From: JAHECE01 sp963780675 | GTDB lineage: Bacteria; Actinomycetota; Actinomycetes; Actinomycetales; JAHECE01 | NCBI GenBank assembly: GCA_963780675.1 | Contig: CAWACR010000009.1 | Span: forward strand, 62,001 to 126,000 | Direction of reading: 5' to 3' | Length of the DNA: 64,000 nt | Shown: piece by piece, positions 16,733 through 24,473 of the stretch | Layout: each line of letters begins with the position of its first letter | Numbering within the stretch: the stretch's first letter is position 1 | The notes under the pieces: model-generated | Seen by the model: the letters and a program-made list of their open reading frames with translations, nothing else | Told to the model about the DNA's origin: nothing | The model's database searches: none | Translations under genes and position numbers: made by a program

Positions 16733-18160
16733 ATGACCAGCACCACCACACCCTTCCCGCCCGGCTTCCTGTGGGGCGGGGCGACCGCCGCGAACCAGCT
16801 CGAGGGCGCCTACGACCAAGGCGGCAAGGGCCTGTCCATCCAGGACGTCATGCCCAAGGGCATCATGGCGCCGCGCACCGCGGCGCCGACGGCGGACAAC
16901 CTCAAGCTCGAGGGCATCGACTTCTACCACCGCTACGCCGAGGACATCGCGCTCTTCGCCGAGATGGGGTTCCGGGTGTTCCGGTTCTCGATCGCGTGGA
17001 GCCGGATCTTCCCCAACGGCGATGAGACCGAGCCGAACGAGGAGGGCCTGGCGTTCTACGACCGGGTCCTGGACGAGTTGGCCAAGCACGGCATCGAGCC
17101 CCTGGTGACGATCTCCCACTACGAGACCCCGCTCCACCTGACCGAGACCTACGACGGCTGGGTGTCCCGGGACCTCATCGGCTTCTACGAGCGCTACGTG
17201 CGGGTGCTCTTCGACCGGTACGGCCAGCGCGTGACGTACTGGCTCACGTTCAACGAGATCAACTCGGTCCTGCACGCCCCCCTCCTCTCGGGCGGGATCA
17301 ACACCCCCAAGGAGCAGCTCACCCAGACGGACCTGTTCCAGGCCGCCCACCACGAACTCGTCGCCTCGGCGCTGGCCACCAAGATCGCGCACGAGACCAA
17401 CCCCGACCTCAAGGTCGGCTGCATGGTCATCTCCATGCCGATCTACCCCCTGACCCCAGACCCGGCCGACGTGCTCGCCGTCATGCACGCCGATCACGCG
17501 AACCTCATGTTCTCCGACGTGCACACGCGCGGCGACTACCCCGGGTACGCGCTGCGCTACTTCCGCGAGAACGGCATCGAACTCCAGATCACCGAGTCCG
17601 ACCGGGAGACCCTGCGCCACACGGTCGACTTCGTCTCCTTCTCCTACTACGTGAGCGTCTGCGAGACGGGTGACCCCGCGAAGAAGGTCGCCGGCGAGGG
17701 CAACATCATGGGCGGGGTGCCCAACCCGACCCTGCCCGCCTCTGAGTGGGGGTGGCAGATCGACCCGGTCGGCTTGCGGATCGTGCTGAACCAGTTCTGG
17801 GACCGCTGGCAGAAGCCGCTCTTCATCGTGGAGAACGGCCTGGGCGCCAAGGACGAACTCGTCGAGGTCGACAGCGTCAAGACGGTCCTGGACGACTACC
17901 GCATCTCCTACCTCAACGACCACCTCGTCCAGGTCGGCGAAGCCCTGGCCGACGGCGTCGACCTCCTCGGCTACACCACCTGGGGACCCATCGACCTCGT
18001 CTCCGCCTCCACCGCCCAGATGTCCAAGCGGTACGGCTTCATCTACGTCGACCGGGGCGACGACGGCACCGGCACCCTCGCCCGGTACAAGAAGAAGTCC
18101 TTCGACTGGTACGCCCAGGTCATCGCCACCAACGGCGCCAACCTCCGCCGTTCCGAGTAG
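16733..18160 (+). CDS. bglA: 6-phospho-beta-glucosidase, GH1
   Basis: 475 residues, ATG 16733 behind GAGAGG. The GH1 fold is clear: FLWGGATAANQLEGAY, acid/base E175 in WLTFNEINSV, and nucleophile E367 in PLFIVENGLG. The phosphate-recognition segment DLVSASTAQMSKRYGFIYVD carries S424, K432 and Y434, the hallmark of 6-phospho-glycosidases versus plain beta-glucosidases. It hydrolyses the phosphorylated beta-glucosides delivered by BglF to glucose-6-phosphate plus aglycone or glucose. It is the second gene of the bgl operon, separated from bglF by a strong hairpin. Confidence 0.95.
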   Translation: MTSTTTPFPPGFLWGGATAANQLEGAYDQGGKGLSIQDVMPKGIMAPRTAAPTADNLKLEGIDFYHRYAEDIALFAEMGFRVFRFSIAWSRIFPNGDETEPNEEGLAFYDRVLDELAKHGIEPLVTISHYETPLHLTETYDGWVSRDLIGFYERYVRVLFDRYGQRVTYWLTFNEINSVLHAPLLSGGINTPKEQLTQTDLFQAAHHELVASALATKIAHETNPDLKVGCMVISMPIYPLTPDPADVLAVMHADHANLMFSDVHTRGDYPGYALRYFRENGIELQITESDRETLRHTVDFVSFSYYVSVCETGDPAKKVAGEGNIMGGVPNPTLPASEWGWQIDPVGLRIVLNQFWDRWQKPLFIVENGLGAKDELVEVDSVKTVLDDYRISYLNDHLVQVGEALADGVDLLGYTTWGPIDLVSASTAQMSKRYGFIYVDRGDDGTGTLARYKKKSFDWYAQVIATNGANLRRSE

Positions 18161-18178
18161 CGGCAAGTGCCGGAGCCT

Positions 18179-18209
18179 GGGCCTCCTCTCCAGCGGAGGG
18201 AGGAGGCCC
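18179..18209 (+). terminator. Hairpin after bglA
   Basis: GGGCCTCCTC (18179-18188) is complementary to GAGGAGGCCC (18200-18209) around an 11-base loop, 19 bp after the bglA stop. There is no T run. It separates bglA from licT, which starts 206 bp later and may have its own promoter. Confidence 0.6.
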
Positions 18210-18414
18210 CGGCGCGGCACACCCCGGGCAGTCGCGACAACACCGGGGCGCCCGGGGTCGAGGCTTTGCGGATATATCGGATCGCGGCGGGCGGGGTGCG
18301 GGATCGGCCGGTTGTGCGCTCCCACCTGCCAAATGGCACGCGGGGGGCGGGCACCGGCGCCGAATCGGTCACGCCGGGGCGCCGTTCCGACGGAAACCGA
18401 CACGGAGGAGGGAC

Positions 18415-19254
18415 ATGAAGGTCGGCAGGGTGTTCAACAACAACGTGATCCTGGCGGTCGACGACGGCGGACGGGAGATCGTGCTGATCGGCCGTGGTCT
18501 GGGCTTCCAGGGTCGGCCGGGTGACGACGTCGACTCCTCGCGCGTCGAGCGCACGTTCTCACCGAGCGACGGGCAGACCCCAGAGCGGATCGCGGCGTTC
18601 CTCAGCGAGATCCCGATGGCCGACATCGAGCTGACCGAGGAGATCGTTGCCCTGGGTGCGACCGCCCTGGGCCCGTACGTGGGCCCGCGGATGCTGCTCG
18701 CGCTCGCCGACCACCTGAGCTTCTCCCTGCGACGCGCACGCGAGGGCATCGCGATCGACTACCCGCTGCAGTGGGAGGTCGCGGCGCTCTACCCCAAGGA
18801 GGTCGCCTTCTCCCGATCGCTGATCGACGTGGTCGAGCACCGCACGGGCGTGCGGTTGCCCGATCTCGAGGCGATCCCTTTCGCGCTGCACTTCGTCAAC
18901 GCCCGCTTCGGTCAGGACGACCTGTCCAAGACGATGGAGATGACGGAAGTGTTCGCCGCGGTCCTGGGCGTCGTGCGCTCCCGCCTGGGTGTGGTGATCG
19001 ACGAGGACTCCCTGGACGTCACGCGGTTCATCACCCACCTGCGCTACCTGTTCCTGCGGCAGGAGCGCGGCGCGCTACCCGGCGGGGACCAGCAGCGCCT
19101 CTACGAGGTGGTCCGCACCTCCCACCCGGGCGAGTTCGCGTGCGGGGAGGAGATCAAGGCCCTGCTCGAGGACCGGTTCGCCTGGAAGCTCAACCAGAAC
19201 GAGGTCCTCTACCTCACTCTGCACGTCGCACGCCTGACGTCCTCGATGCGCTGA
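18415..19254 (+). CDS. licT: BglG/LicT-type transcriptional antiterminator
   Basis: 279 residues from ATG 18415 after GGAGGAGG. The first 56 residues form the co-antiterminator RNA-binding domain (MKVGRVFNNNVILAVDDGGR; EIVLIGRGLGFQ). Two PRD domains follow with the four regulatory histidines at H100 (LADHLSF), H159 (FALHFVN), H208 (FITHLRY) and H270 (YLTLHVA), positions that match LicT almost exactly. PRD1 histidines are normally phosphorylated by the cognate EII to switch the protein off, and PRD2 by HPr to activate it. The RAT target is at 14575-14608. The protein is complete. Confidence 0.95.
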   Translation: MKVGRVFNNNVILAVDDGGREIVLIGRGLGFQGRPGDDVDSSRVERTFSPSDGQTPERIAAFLSEIPMADIELTEEIVALGATALGPYVGPRMLLALADHLSFSLRRAREGIAIDYPLQWEVAALYPKEVAFSRSLIDVVEHRTGVRLPDLEAIPFALHFVNARFGQDDLSKTMEMTEVFAAVLGVVRSRLGVVIDEDSLDVTRFITHLRYLFLRQERGALPGGDQQRLYEVVRTSHPGEFACGEEIKALLEDRFAWKLNQNEVLYLTLHVARLTSSMR

Positions 19255-19386
19255 AGAACCGCTCAGCAGTCGAATCGGAGCCGACTGTCCGCGGTCCTCT
19301 CGTGACCGCAGGTGCGGCGACACGTTGCAGGCGGACGAGTTCCTGGCGGGCGGGAGCGGGGGCGCCACATGCCGGGGTCCAGGGGC

Positions 19387-19989
19387 TCAGATGAGTCCGA
19401 GTGTGGTGAAGCTGGTGTGGATGCCGTCCTGGTCGGGGTCACCGGTGACGGAGTCGGCGGCGGCCTTGAGGCGGGGATGGGCGTTGCCCATGGCGATGCC
19501 CATGTGGACGAACTCGATCATCTCGAGGTCGTTGAGGCCGTCGCCGTAGGCGATGGTGTCCTGCCGGGAGATGCCGGCGCGGGCAAGAAGGAGCTCGATC
19601 GCGGTGGCCTTGTGGATGCCTGGGATGGACATCTCACCGCTGTTGGCCCCGAACATCGGCACCGTGACGGGGATGACGTCGAGGTGTCCGGCGAACTCGG
19701 CCCGGATCGTCTCGATCGGGACGTCGGAGCCGAGGAAGGAGACCTTGTTGATGTCGGCGCGGATGAGGTCCTGGTCATCGACGAGGGAGTCGATGAAGGG
19801 GCCGAGACCTTTTTCGAGTTCGGCGAGGACGTCTTCGTCGCGCACGTCACCGTAGACCAGCTGCCGGAGCCGCGCCTTGCTGTGGCGGCTGCCGTCCACC
19901 GCGCGCCGCGCGCTCTCCGGCACCACACCGCGATCGTTGACATACGTGCCGTCGACATCCAGGAACACAGCCTTGCGAGTCACGTCCAT
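19387..19989 (-). CDS. HAD-superfamily phosphatase with internal deletion (paralogue 1)
   Basis: 200 residues from ATG 19989. Motif I is KAVFLDVDGTYVNDRGVVPE and motif IV is IAYGDGLNDLEMIEFVHMGI, as in Cof-type HAD sugar phosphatases. Aligned with the neighbour at 20080-20916 it is clearly the same gene, but after ESARRAVDG it jumps to SRHSKARLRQLVYGDV, losing about 77 residues. The lost segment holds motif II (STGRP) and half of the cap domain. The deletion is in frame and the remaining reading frame is open. Without motif II the enzyme is probably inactive or changed in specificity. Confidence 0.8.
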   Translation of the reverse strand: MDVTRKAVFLDVDGTYVNDRGVVPESARRAVDGSRHSKARLRQLVYGDVRDEDVLAELEKGLGPFIDSLVDDQDLIRADINKVSFLGSDVPIETIRAEFAGHLDVIPVTVPMFGANSGEMSIPGIHKATAIELLLARAGISRQDTIAYGDGLNDLEMIEFVHMGIAMGNAHPRLKAAADSVTGDPDQDGIHTSFTTLGLI

Positions 19990-20079
19990 CTGTCCTTCGC
20001 GGCGAGCGATCGGCCCTGGCTGCGTCCGCCTGTCCACAATGGACGGTGGCAGGTTTCGAGGCCCGGCCGGGGGACTTCG

Positions 20080-20916
20080 TCAGATGAGTCCCATCGTGGT
20101 GAAGCTGGTGTGGATGCCGTCGTCGTCGGGGCCTGCCGTGGTCGCGTCGGCGAGGGCTTTCACGTCCGGGTGGGCGTCGGCCATCGCGACGCCGATCCGC
20201 ACGAACTCGATCATCTCGACGTCGTTCAGGCCATCGCCGAAGGCCACGGTGTCCTCCCAGGCGATACCCACGTGTTCGAGGAGGAACTCGATGGCGGCGG
20301 CCTTGTGGACGCCTGGGATGGACATCTCACCGCTGTTCGGCCCGAAGATCGGCACGCTGGCGGGAAGGACGACGAGTTCGCCGGCGAACTCGTCCGTGAT
20401 CACCGTGATCGGGACGTCCGCGCCAAAGAAGGCGACCTTCTTGATGTCCGGGCGGATGAGGTCCTGGTCCACGACGAGGGAGTCGATGACGTCGCCGAAG
20501 CCCTTCTCCAGTTCCGTCCGGTGGTTCTCGTCGCTCACGTCCCCGTGGAGCGCGGTGCGCAGTCGGGTGCGGCTGTTCGGGCTGCCGTAGAGGCCGGTGT
20601 CGGCCTCGAGGAAGTAGTCGATGGCATGGGTGGTGAAGTAGTCGACCACGTGGCGCACGTCCTGGACGGGGATGTGGCGGTGCGTGAGCACCGTGCCGTC
20701 GAACTCGATGTAGCCGCCCGCGGAGGCGATGATCCCGTCGAAGCCCGCCTCGAGGATGTGCTCACCGAGCATGGTCAGCGGCCTGCCGGTGGACAGGAAC
20801 ACCAAGTGACCGTTGGCACGCGCCCGTACGACCGCCTCGCGCGCACTGCCGGGCACCACACCGCGGTCGTTCGCATACGTCCCATCGACATCCAGGAACA
20901 CCGCCTTGCGACCCAT
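20080..20916 (-). CDS. Cof-type HAD-superfamily sugar phosphatase (paralogue 2)
   Basis: 278 residues from ATG 20916 preceded by AAGAGGAGGAAG. Full set of HAD motifs: FLDVDGTYANDRG (nucleophile Asp and acid/base Asp), VFLSTGRPLTML (motif II), the basic motif near IPGVHKAAAIEFLL, and VAFGDGLNDVEMIEF (motif IV). Type C2 cap between motifs II and III. The family dephosphorylates sugar phosphates or FMN. Its location between a beta-glucoside PTS operon and HPr suggests relief of sugar-phosphate stress, an inference. The upstream region to HPr (20917-21226) contains nothing recognisable. Confidence 0.88.
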   Translation of the reverse strand: MGRKAVFLDVDGTYANDRGVVPGSAREAVVRARANGHLVFLSTGRPLTMLGEHILEAGFDGIIASAGGYIEFDGTVLTHRHIPVQDVRHVVDYFTTHAIDYFLEADTGLYGSPNSRTRLRTALHGDVSDENHRTELEKGFGDVIDSLVVDQDLIRPDIKKVAFFGADVPITVITDEFAGELVVLPASVPIFGPNSGEMSIPGVHKAAAIEFLLEHVGIAWEDTVAFGDGLNDVEMIEFVRIGVAMADAHPDVKALADATTAGPDDDGIHTSFTTMGLI

Positions 20917-21226
20917 GTCCTTCTTCCTCCTCTTGGTTCGAGGCAGCCCTCGGCTGCGGTTTGCCACCGGTCGGTTCACCGGAACGACGCCACTGCCGCG
21001 ACTCCGCGCATCCGATGCGCCCCTCCTGCCGAGATCATCGCCGGTCTGCGCGCATCCGGTCTGTGGGGTGCTCTCTCCCCTGCCGGTCACCGTCCCAGGA
21101 CCGACGGCTGCTCGACTCAGGATGCGTCCTCGCTCCCCCCACTCACTGGTCGGCGCCAACGCTCCGAACGCCCCGGCCCGGACGATGTCCAAGTGGGACG
21201 CTCGGAGACTCGGCTGCGTGGCCCTG

Positions 21227-21493
21227 TCAGGCGTCCAGGTCGGTGGCCAGGAGCGCGGCGAGTGCGTCCAGAGACTCCTGGGCGCCCGGCCCGTCGGCCT
21301 CGAGCGTGACGATGTCGCCATGCCCGGCGCCGAGGGACATGACCGACAGAACGCTGGCGGCGTCGACAGGTTCACCGCCGGCCAGGGCGATGGTGACCTC
21401 GACCGGCCGGGCGGCGGCGGCGCGGGAGAAGATGCTGGCCGGGCGGGCATGCAGGCCCACCGACGAGGCGACGGCAACGGCGATTTGAGGCAT
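21227..21493 (-). CDS. ptsH: HPr phosphocarrier protein
   Basis: 88 residues from ATG 21493 after AAAGGAG. SSVGLHARPASIFSRAA holds the EI-phosphorylated H15, and DAASVLSVMSLGAGHGD is the regulatory-serine region of HPr. It relays phosphate from PEP via EI to EII proteins such as BglF and to PRD regulators such as LicT. No ptsI is present in the window. Being a short distance from the bgl genes and the HAD pair, it forms part of a PTS neighbourhood. Confidence 0.92.
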   Translation of the reverse strand: MPQIAVAVASSVGLHARPASIFSRAAAARPVEVTIALAGGEPVDAASVLSVMSLGAGHGDIVTLEADGPGAQESLDALAALLATDLDA

Positions 21494-21824
21494 GGAGGTT
21501 CTCCTTTGAACGGGGAGCCGGGGTCCGGCACCTGCGGGCGGGAAAAGAAAAAGACCCGGCAGACTGCCCGTCGGAATTCCTCGCAACATGAGGAGAAGTC
21601 CATCAGGGCATCGGCCAGGTCTTGCCCAGCGGTTCGGGACCGCCGGTCACAATCCAGGTTGACGCTCACTAAGTTCTACGCGCCCGAGCCGGACCGCGTC
21701 AAGCGCCACACGACGACACCTCGCGTGAGAACCGTCACGTCCTTCGGCGAGGCCATCGGCGGCACCGAGGATCACGAGCGACTGCGCACCGTTCGTCGGC
21801 ACCCAGCGCGCGTGCGGTGGGTGG
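21494..21824. other. Intergenic region between ptsH and the MarR gene
   Basis: About 330 bases upstream of ptsH, which must hold its promoter. A short T/C-rich tract in the minus-strand sense (GGGTCTTTTTCTTTTC, near 21541-21557) follows a small palindrome GGCAG-T-CTGCC and could be a weak attenuator. Nothing else is recognised. Confidence 0.35.
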
Positions 21825-22367
21825 TCAGGACCGGCGCGGCGTGCCGGCGGACGCTGCGGTGGGGTTGGTGGCGCCGGCGAGGGCGGGTTGTTTGCAGAAG
21901 GCGGTCATGGTGCGGTCGGGGTCGATCGTGTCCAGGAGCGCGTCGGTGATGGTGGACAGCTGGGTCAGCTGGTCGGGGGTGAGGGCGTCCAGGACGTAGC
22001 GGCGCACGGTGGCGACGTGGCCGGGCGTTGAGTCAGCGAGCTTGGCGGCGCCGGCCTCGGTCAGGGTGACGTTGAACGCCCGCCCGTCCTGAGGGCAAGG
22101 ACGACGCACCAGGAGTCCGCGCGACTCGAGGCGGCTGACGACGTGGGACAGCCGGGGCAGGGTGGCGTTGGTCTGCAGGGCCAGGGCGCTCATCCGCAAG
22201 GTCTGCTCGGGTGCGCCGGCCAGCATCGCCAGCACCACGTACTCGAAGTGCGTCAACCCGGCCTGTCGGCGCAGCTGCGAATCCAGCACCCCGGGCAGGA
22301 GCTCCACGACGGCGGCCAGCCGCAACCAGAGGGCGGCCTCCTCCTCCTCCAACCCGGGTGCGCTCAT
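21825..22367 (-). CDS. MarR-family transcriptional regulator
   Basis: 180 residues from ATG 22367. Winged-helix features: AGLTHFEYVVLAMLAGAPEQ, MSALALQTNATLPRLSHVVS (recognition helix) and SRGLLVRRPCPQDGRAFNVT (wing). Divergent from the dinucleotide-binding reductase at 22461 with a 93-bp shared region containing two GGTTG-N6-CAACC palindromes, very likely its operators. A C-terminal extension after DRTMTAFCKQPALAG is low complexity. The single cysteine in that tail could sense oxidation, but this is speculative. Confidence 0.88.
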   Translation of the reverse strand: MSAPGLEEEEAALWLRLAAVVELLPGVLDSQLRRQAGLTHFEYVVLAMLAGAPEQTLRMSALALQTNATLPRLSHVVSRLESRGLLVRRPCPQDGRAFNVTLTEAGAAKLADSTPGHVATVRRYVLDALTPDQLTQLSTITDALLDTIDPDRTMTAFCKQPALAGATNPTAASAGTPRRS

Positions 22368-22385
22368 GACCCCATCCTACCAACC

Positions 22386-22436
22386 GGTTGACGAGACAAC
22401 CAGAGTGCGCGTACCGTCATGGTTGTTGAAACAACC
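22386..22436. promoter_or_regulatory. Two identical-architecture operators GGTTG-N6-CAACC
   Basis: Site 1 at 22386-22401 (GGTTG ACGAGA CAACC) and site 2 at 22421-22436 (GGTTG TTGAAA CAACC) have the same 5-bp arms and 6-bp spacer, with starts 35 bp apart. They sit in the divergent promoter of the MarR gene and the reductase. Each resembles a MarR dimer site, one probably controlling each gene. Confidence 0.75.
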
Positions 22437-22460
22437 ACTCATCGACACGAGGAGATCGTC

Positions 22461-23036
22461 ATGACGCACGTCAGCATCATCGGGACCGGAACCATGGGCC
22501 AGGCGATCGCCGGGGTCATCACCAAGGGCGGCGGGAGCGTGGAGTTCCTCGGCCCCGACGACGGCGCCACGGTGCCGACCGGGCAGATCGTGGTCCTGGC
22601 CGTGCCCTACCCCGCCGTCGCGGAGGTGCTCGCCGCCCACGCCGAGCACCTGGCCGACAAGGTCGTCGTCGACATCACCAACCCCCTCGACTTCGCCACC
22701 TTCGACTCCCTCACCGTCCCCGCCGACTCCTCGGCCGCCGCCGAGATCGCCGCCGCCCTGCCCCACTCGCGCGTCCTCAAGGCGTTCAACACCACCTTCG
22801 CCGGCACCCTGGTCGCCGGTGCGGTCGGGCCCGTCACCACGACCGTCCTCATCGCCGGTGACGACACCGACGCCAAGGCCCTCCTCGCCGACCTCGTGCA
22901 AGCCGGCGGCCTGCGCGCCGTCGACGCCGGACCCCTGCGCCGCGCACGCGAACTCGAGGCACTCGGCTTCCTCCAGATCACCCTCGCCGCCGCCGAGCAG
23001 ATCGCCTGGGCCGGAGGCTTCGCCGTCGTCTCCTGA
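22461..23036 (+). CDS. NADP-binding oxidoreductase, F420-reductase-like (pfam03807)
   Basis: 191 residues from ATG 22461 after GAGGAG. HVSIIGTGTMGQAIAGVITK is the GxGxxG dinucleotide loop, followed by QIVVLAVPYPAVAEVLA, KVVVDITNPLDFATFDSLTV and VLKAFNTTFAGTLVAG, the pattern of F420-dependent NADP reductase-like and Gfo-type small Rossmann proteins. It probably reduces a small substrate or flavin-type cofactor with NADPH. Regulated by the divergent MarR through the operators at 22386-22436; a hairpin at 23051-23090 ends the unit. Confidence 0.85.
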   Translation: MTHVSIIGTGTMGQAIAGVITKGGGSVEFLGPDDGATVPTGQIVVLAVPYPAVAEVLAAHAEHLADKVVVDITNPLDFATFDSLTVPADSSAAAEIAAALPHSRVLKAFNTTFAGTLVAGAVGPVTTTVLIAGDDTDAKALLADLVQAGGLRAVDAGPLRRARELEALGFLQITLAAAEQIAWAGGFAVVS

Positions 23037-23050
23037 ACCACCCCCCAAAC

Positions 23051-23090
23051 CGCCGGCCCCTCCCCGCGACCACGCGGGAAGGGGCCGGCG
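23051..23090 (+). terminator. GC-rich terminator hairpin after the reductase
   Basis: Arms 23051-23068 and 23073-23090 pair over 18 bp with one mismatch around a 4-base loop, 14 bp after the stop codon. No T run follows, as is common for actinobacterial terminators. Confidence 0.7.
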
Positions 23091-23162
23091 CCCGTTCGGC
23101 GGAGCGGCCTCCCCCGAAGATGCCGATGCGGACCGAAGCGACCGACAGCGCCGCAGGTGACC

Positions 23163-23290
23163 GGGGGTGCGTCGATGGTGACCATCCAGGCGATGCCGAA
23201 CCCGGCGCACATGCCGAACGAATCGCCCCACACCTGCTTCTCCAACGGGGCCGCGACGCTGCCGCCGCCGCCGGCGGCCCGGACGGCGAT
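23163..23290 (-). pseudogene. VOC/PhnB-like (glyoxalase fold) C-terminal scrap
   Basis: The minus strand reads VAAPLEKQVWGDSFGMCAGF and GIAWMVTID, the signature C-terminal segment of PhnB-like VOC proteins (PL-x-xQ-x-WGDxFG...FGxxWMV). Only about 40 residues remain, with no start and no upstream domain, and the fragment abuts a cluster of GGTGACAA repeats. It is a remnant only. Confidence 0.65.
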
Positions 23291-23317
23291 GGGCGCCTGG
23301 TGTCACTGACCGGACGG

Positions 23318-23431
23318 GGTGACAACCTCACGACGGCCCGGTCGGGGTTGTCACCACCCTTGTCACCGCCCCGGCGCGGTGTCGCCGCAGTTCAGCGCCA
23401 TCCGGTGACCGTGGTGACAAGGGTGACAACC
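23318..23431. repeat. Five-copy GGTGACAA inverted/direct repeat cluster
   Basis: The octamer GGTGACAA occurs forward at 23318, 23413 and 23422 and inverted (TTGTCACC) at 23348 and 23360. The pair at 23346-23367 is, apart from a 3-base insertion, the exact inverse of GGTGACAAGGGTGACAACC at 23413-23431, so the whole is a large imperfect inverted repeat. No gene covers it. Confidence 0.75.
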
Positions 23432-23972
23432 TTCCGCCCGGCTCTCGCATCCACGCACCGGCGCAACGACACGGGCACCCCGGGAGCCTGCCCCCGGACG
23501 GGACCGGCTCCGCCCTGATTGCCCTTCCTGGGCTTCGGCGTCGCCCCGGGGCGGTCGCCGGAGCAGACCGGCGGGACGTCTCGCGATCGGTGGGCTGTGC
23601 GTCGCCGTGGTCGCCCTCCTGCGGGTCGCTTTCGTCGTCTTCGGTGACGTCACCCCCTGCCGGCTCCTGAGGACGGGCGACCCTCCGTCGGCGAGTGGCA
23701 GAGATGTGGGGAGGGTCAACCGGCGGCCCCGCGCGGGGTCACGGGATCCGACTGGCGCGCCTCCACGCACATCGACGAGCACTGCGTGGGGGTTCACGAA
23801 GCAACGCAGTCGGTGCCCATCCCGAGCTGGGCCTGCGGCCCGAAGTCATAGCGACGGCGGGACGCCCCGGGTCTGACACCGCCGGTCGCTACGGTGGCCG
23901 CATGGCGCACGCGGACAGGGGGGCCGGCCGCAAGGTCCCGGCAGTCGTCCATCCGGGGCGACGGGGACGTCC
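23432..23972. other. Unassigned stretch between repeat cluster and att remnant
   Basis: About 540 bases with no recognised gene. Plus-strand residues DWRASTHIDEHCVGVHEATQ (about 23747-23806) have balanced composition and could be another coding scrap, but I cannot name it. Other frames are Arg/Pro-rich and look like shadows of GC-rich sequence. Confidence 0.3.
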
Positions 23973-24157
<185 letters not shown>

Positions 24158-24405
24158 CGGCATGGGGTTCGATGGCCCCAACCCCACACTTACCCCACAG
24201 GTTGAGTTCGTGGCGCCCCGCCCGCTACCTGTGCGGAGGCCGCACTTCGTCACCGCGGGACGCGAGAACGTCGACGAGCGCAACCGCCAGTCAGTCCAGG
24301 GCGTTCGCTGTTCGGTCCTCCGCGAACGCCGGGCCGGCGCCACGCACCGCGCCGCCGGCCCGGGTCGATGCCCCTGAGCATTCCGGCGGTGACTGCAACG
24401 GAGTT

Positions 24406-24421
24406 GTGCAACTCTTTGCAC
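24406..24421. promoter_or_regulatory. LacI/MalR-type operator upstream of the amylase
   Basis: GTGCAA-CTCT-TTGCAC is a perfect palindrome with 6-bp arms, 53 bp before the amylase ATG. It overlaps a second palindrome, GAGTTG-TG-CAACTC (24401-24414), and a further TGCAAC lies at 24394. This resembles maltose/starch operators bound by LacI-family repressors in actinobacteria. The regulator gene is not in the window. Confidence 0.6.
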
Positions 24422-24473
24422 CTCTCCTGCGCGTTGGCGCGAAGGAACCGAACGAAGAGGTTGGGACAGGTCC

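Noticed and set aside
16706..18403. 565-codon frame opposite bglA
   Set aside because: Antisense shadow of the GH1 gene with no family features.
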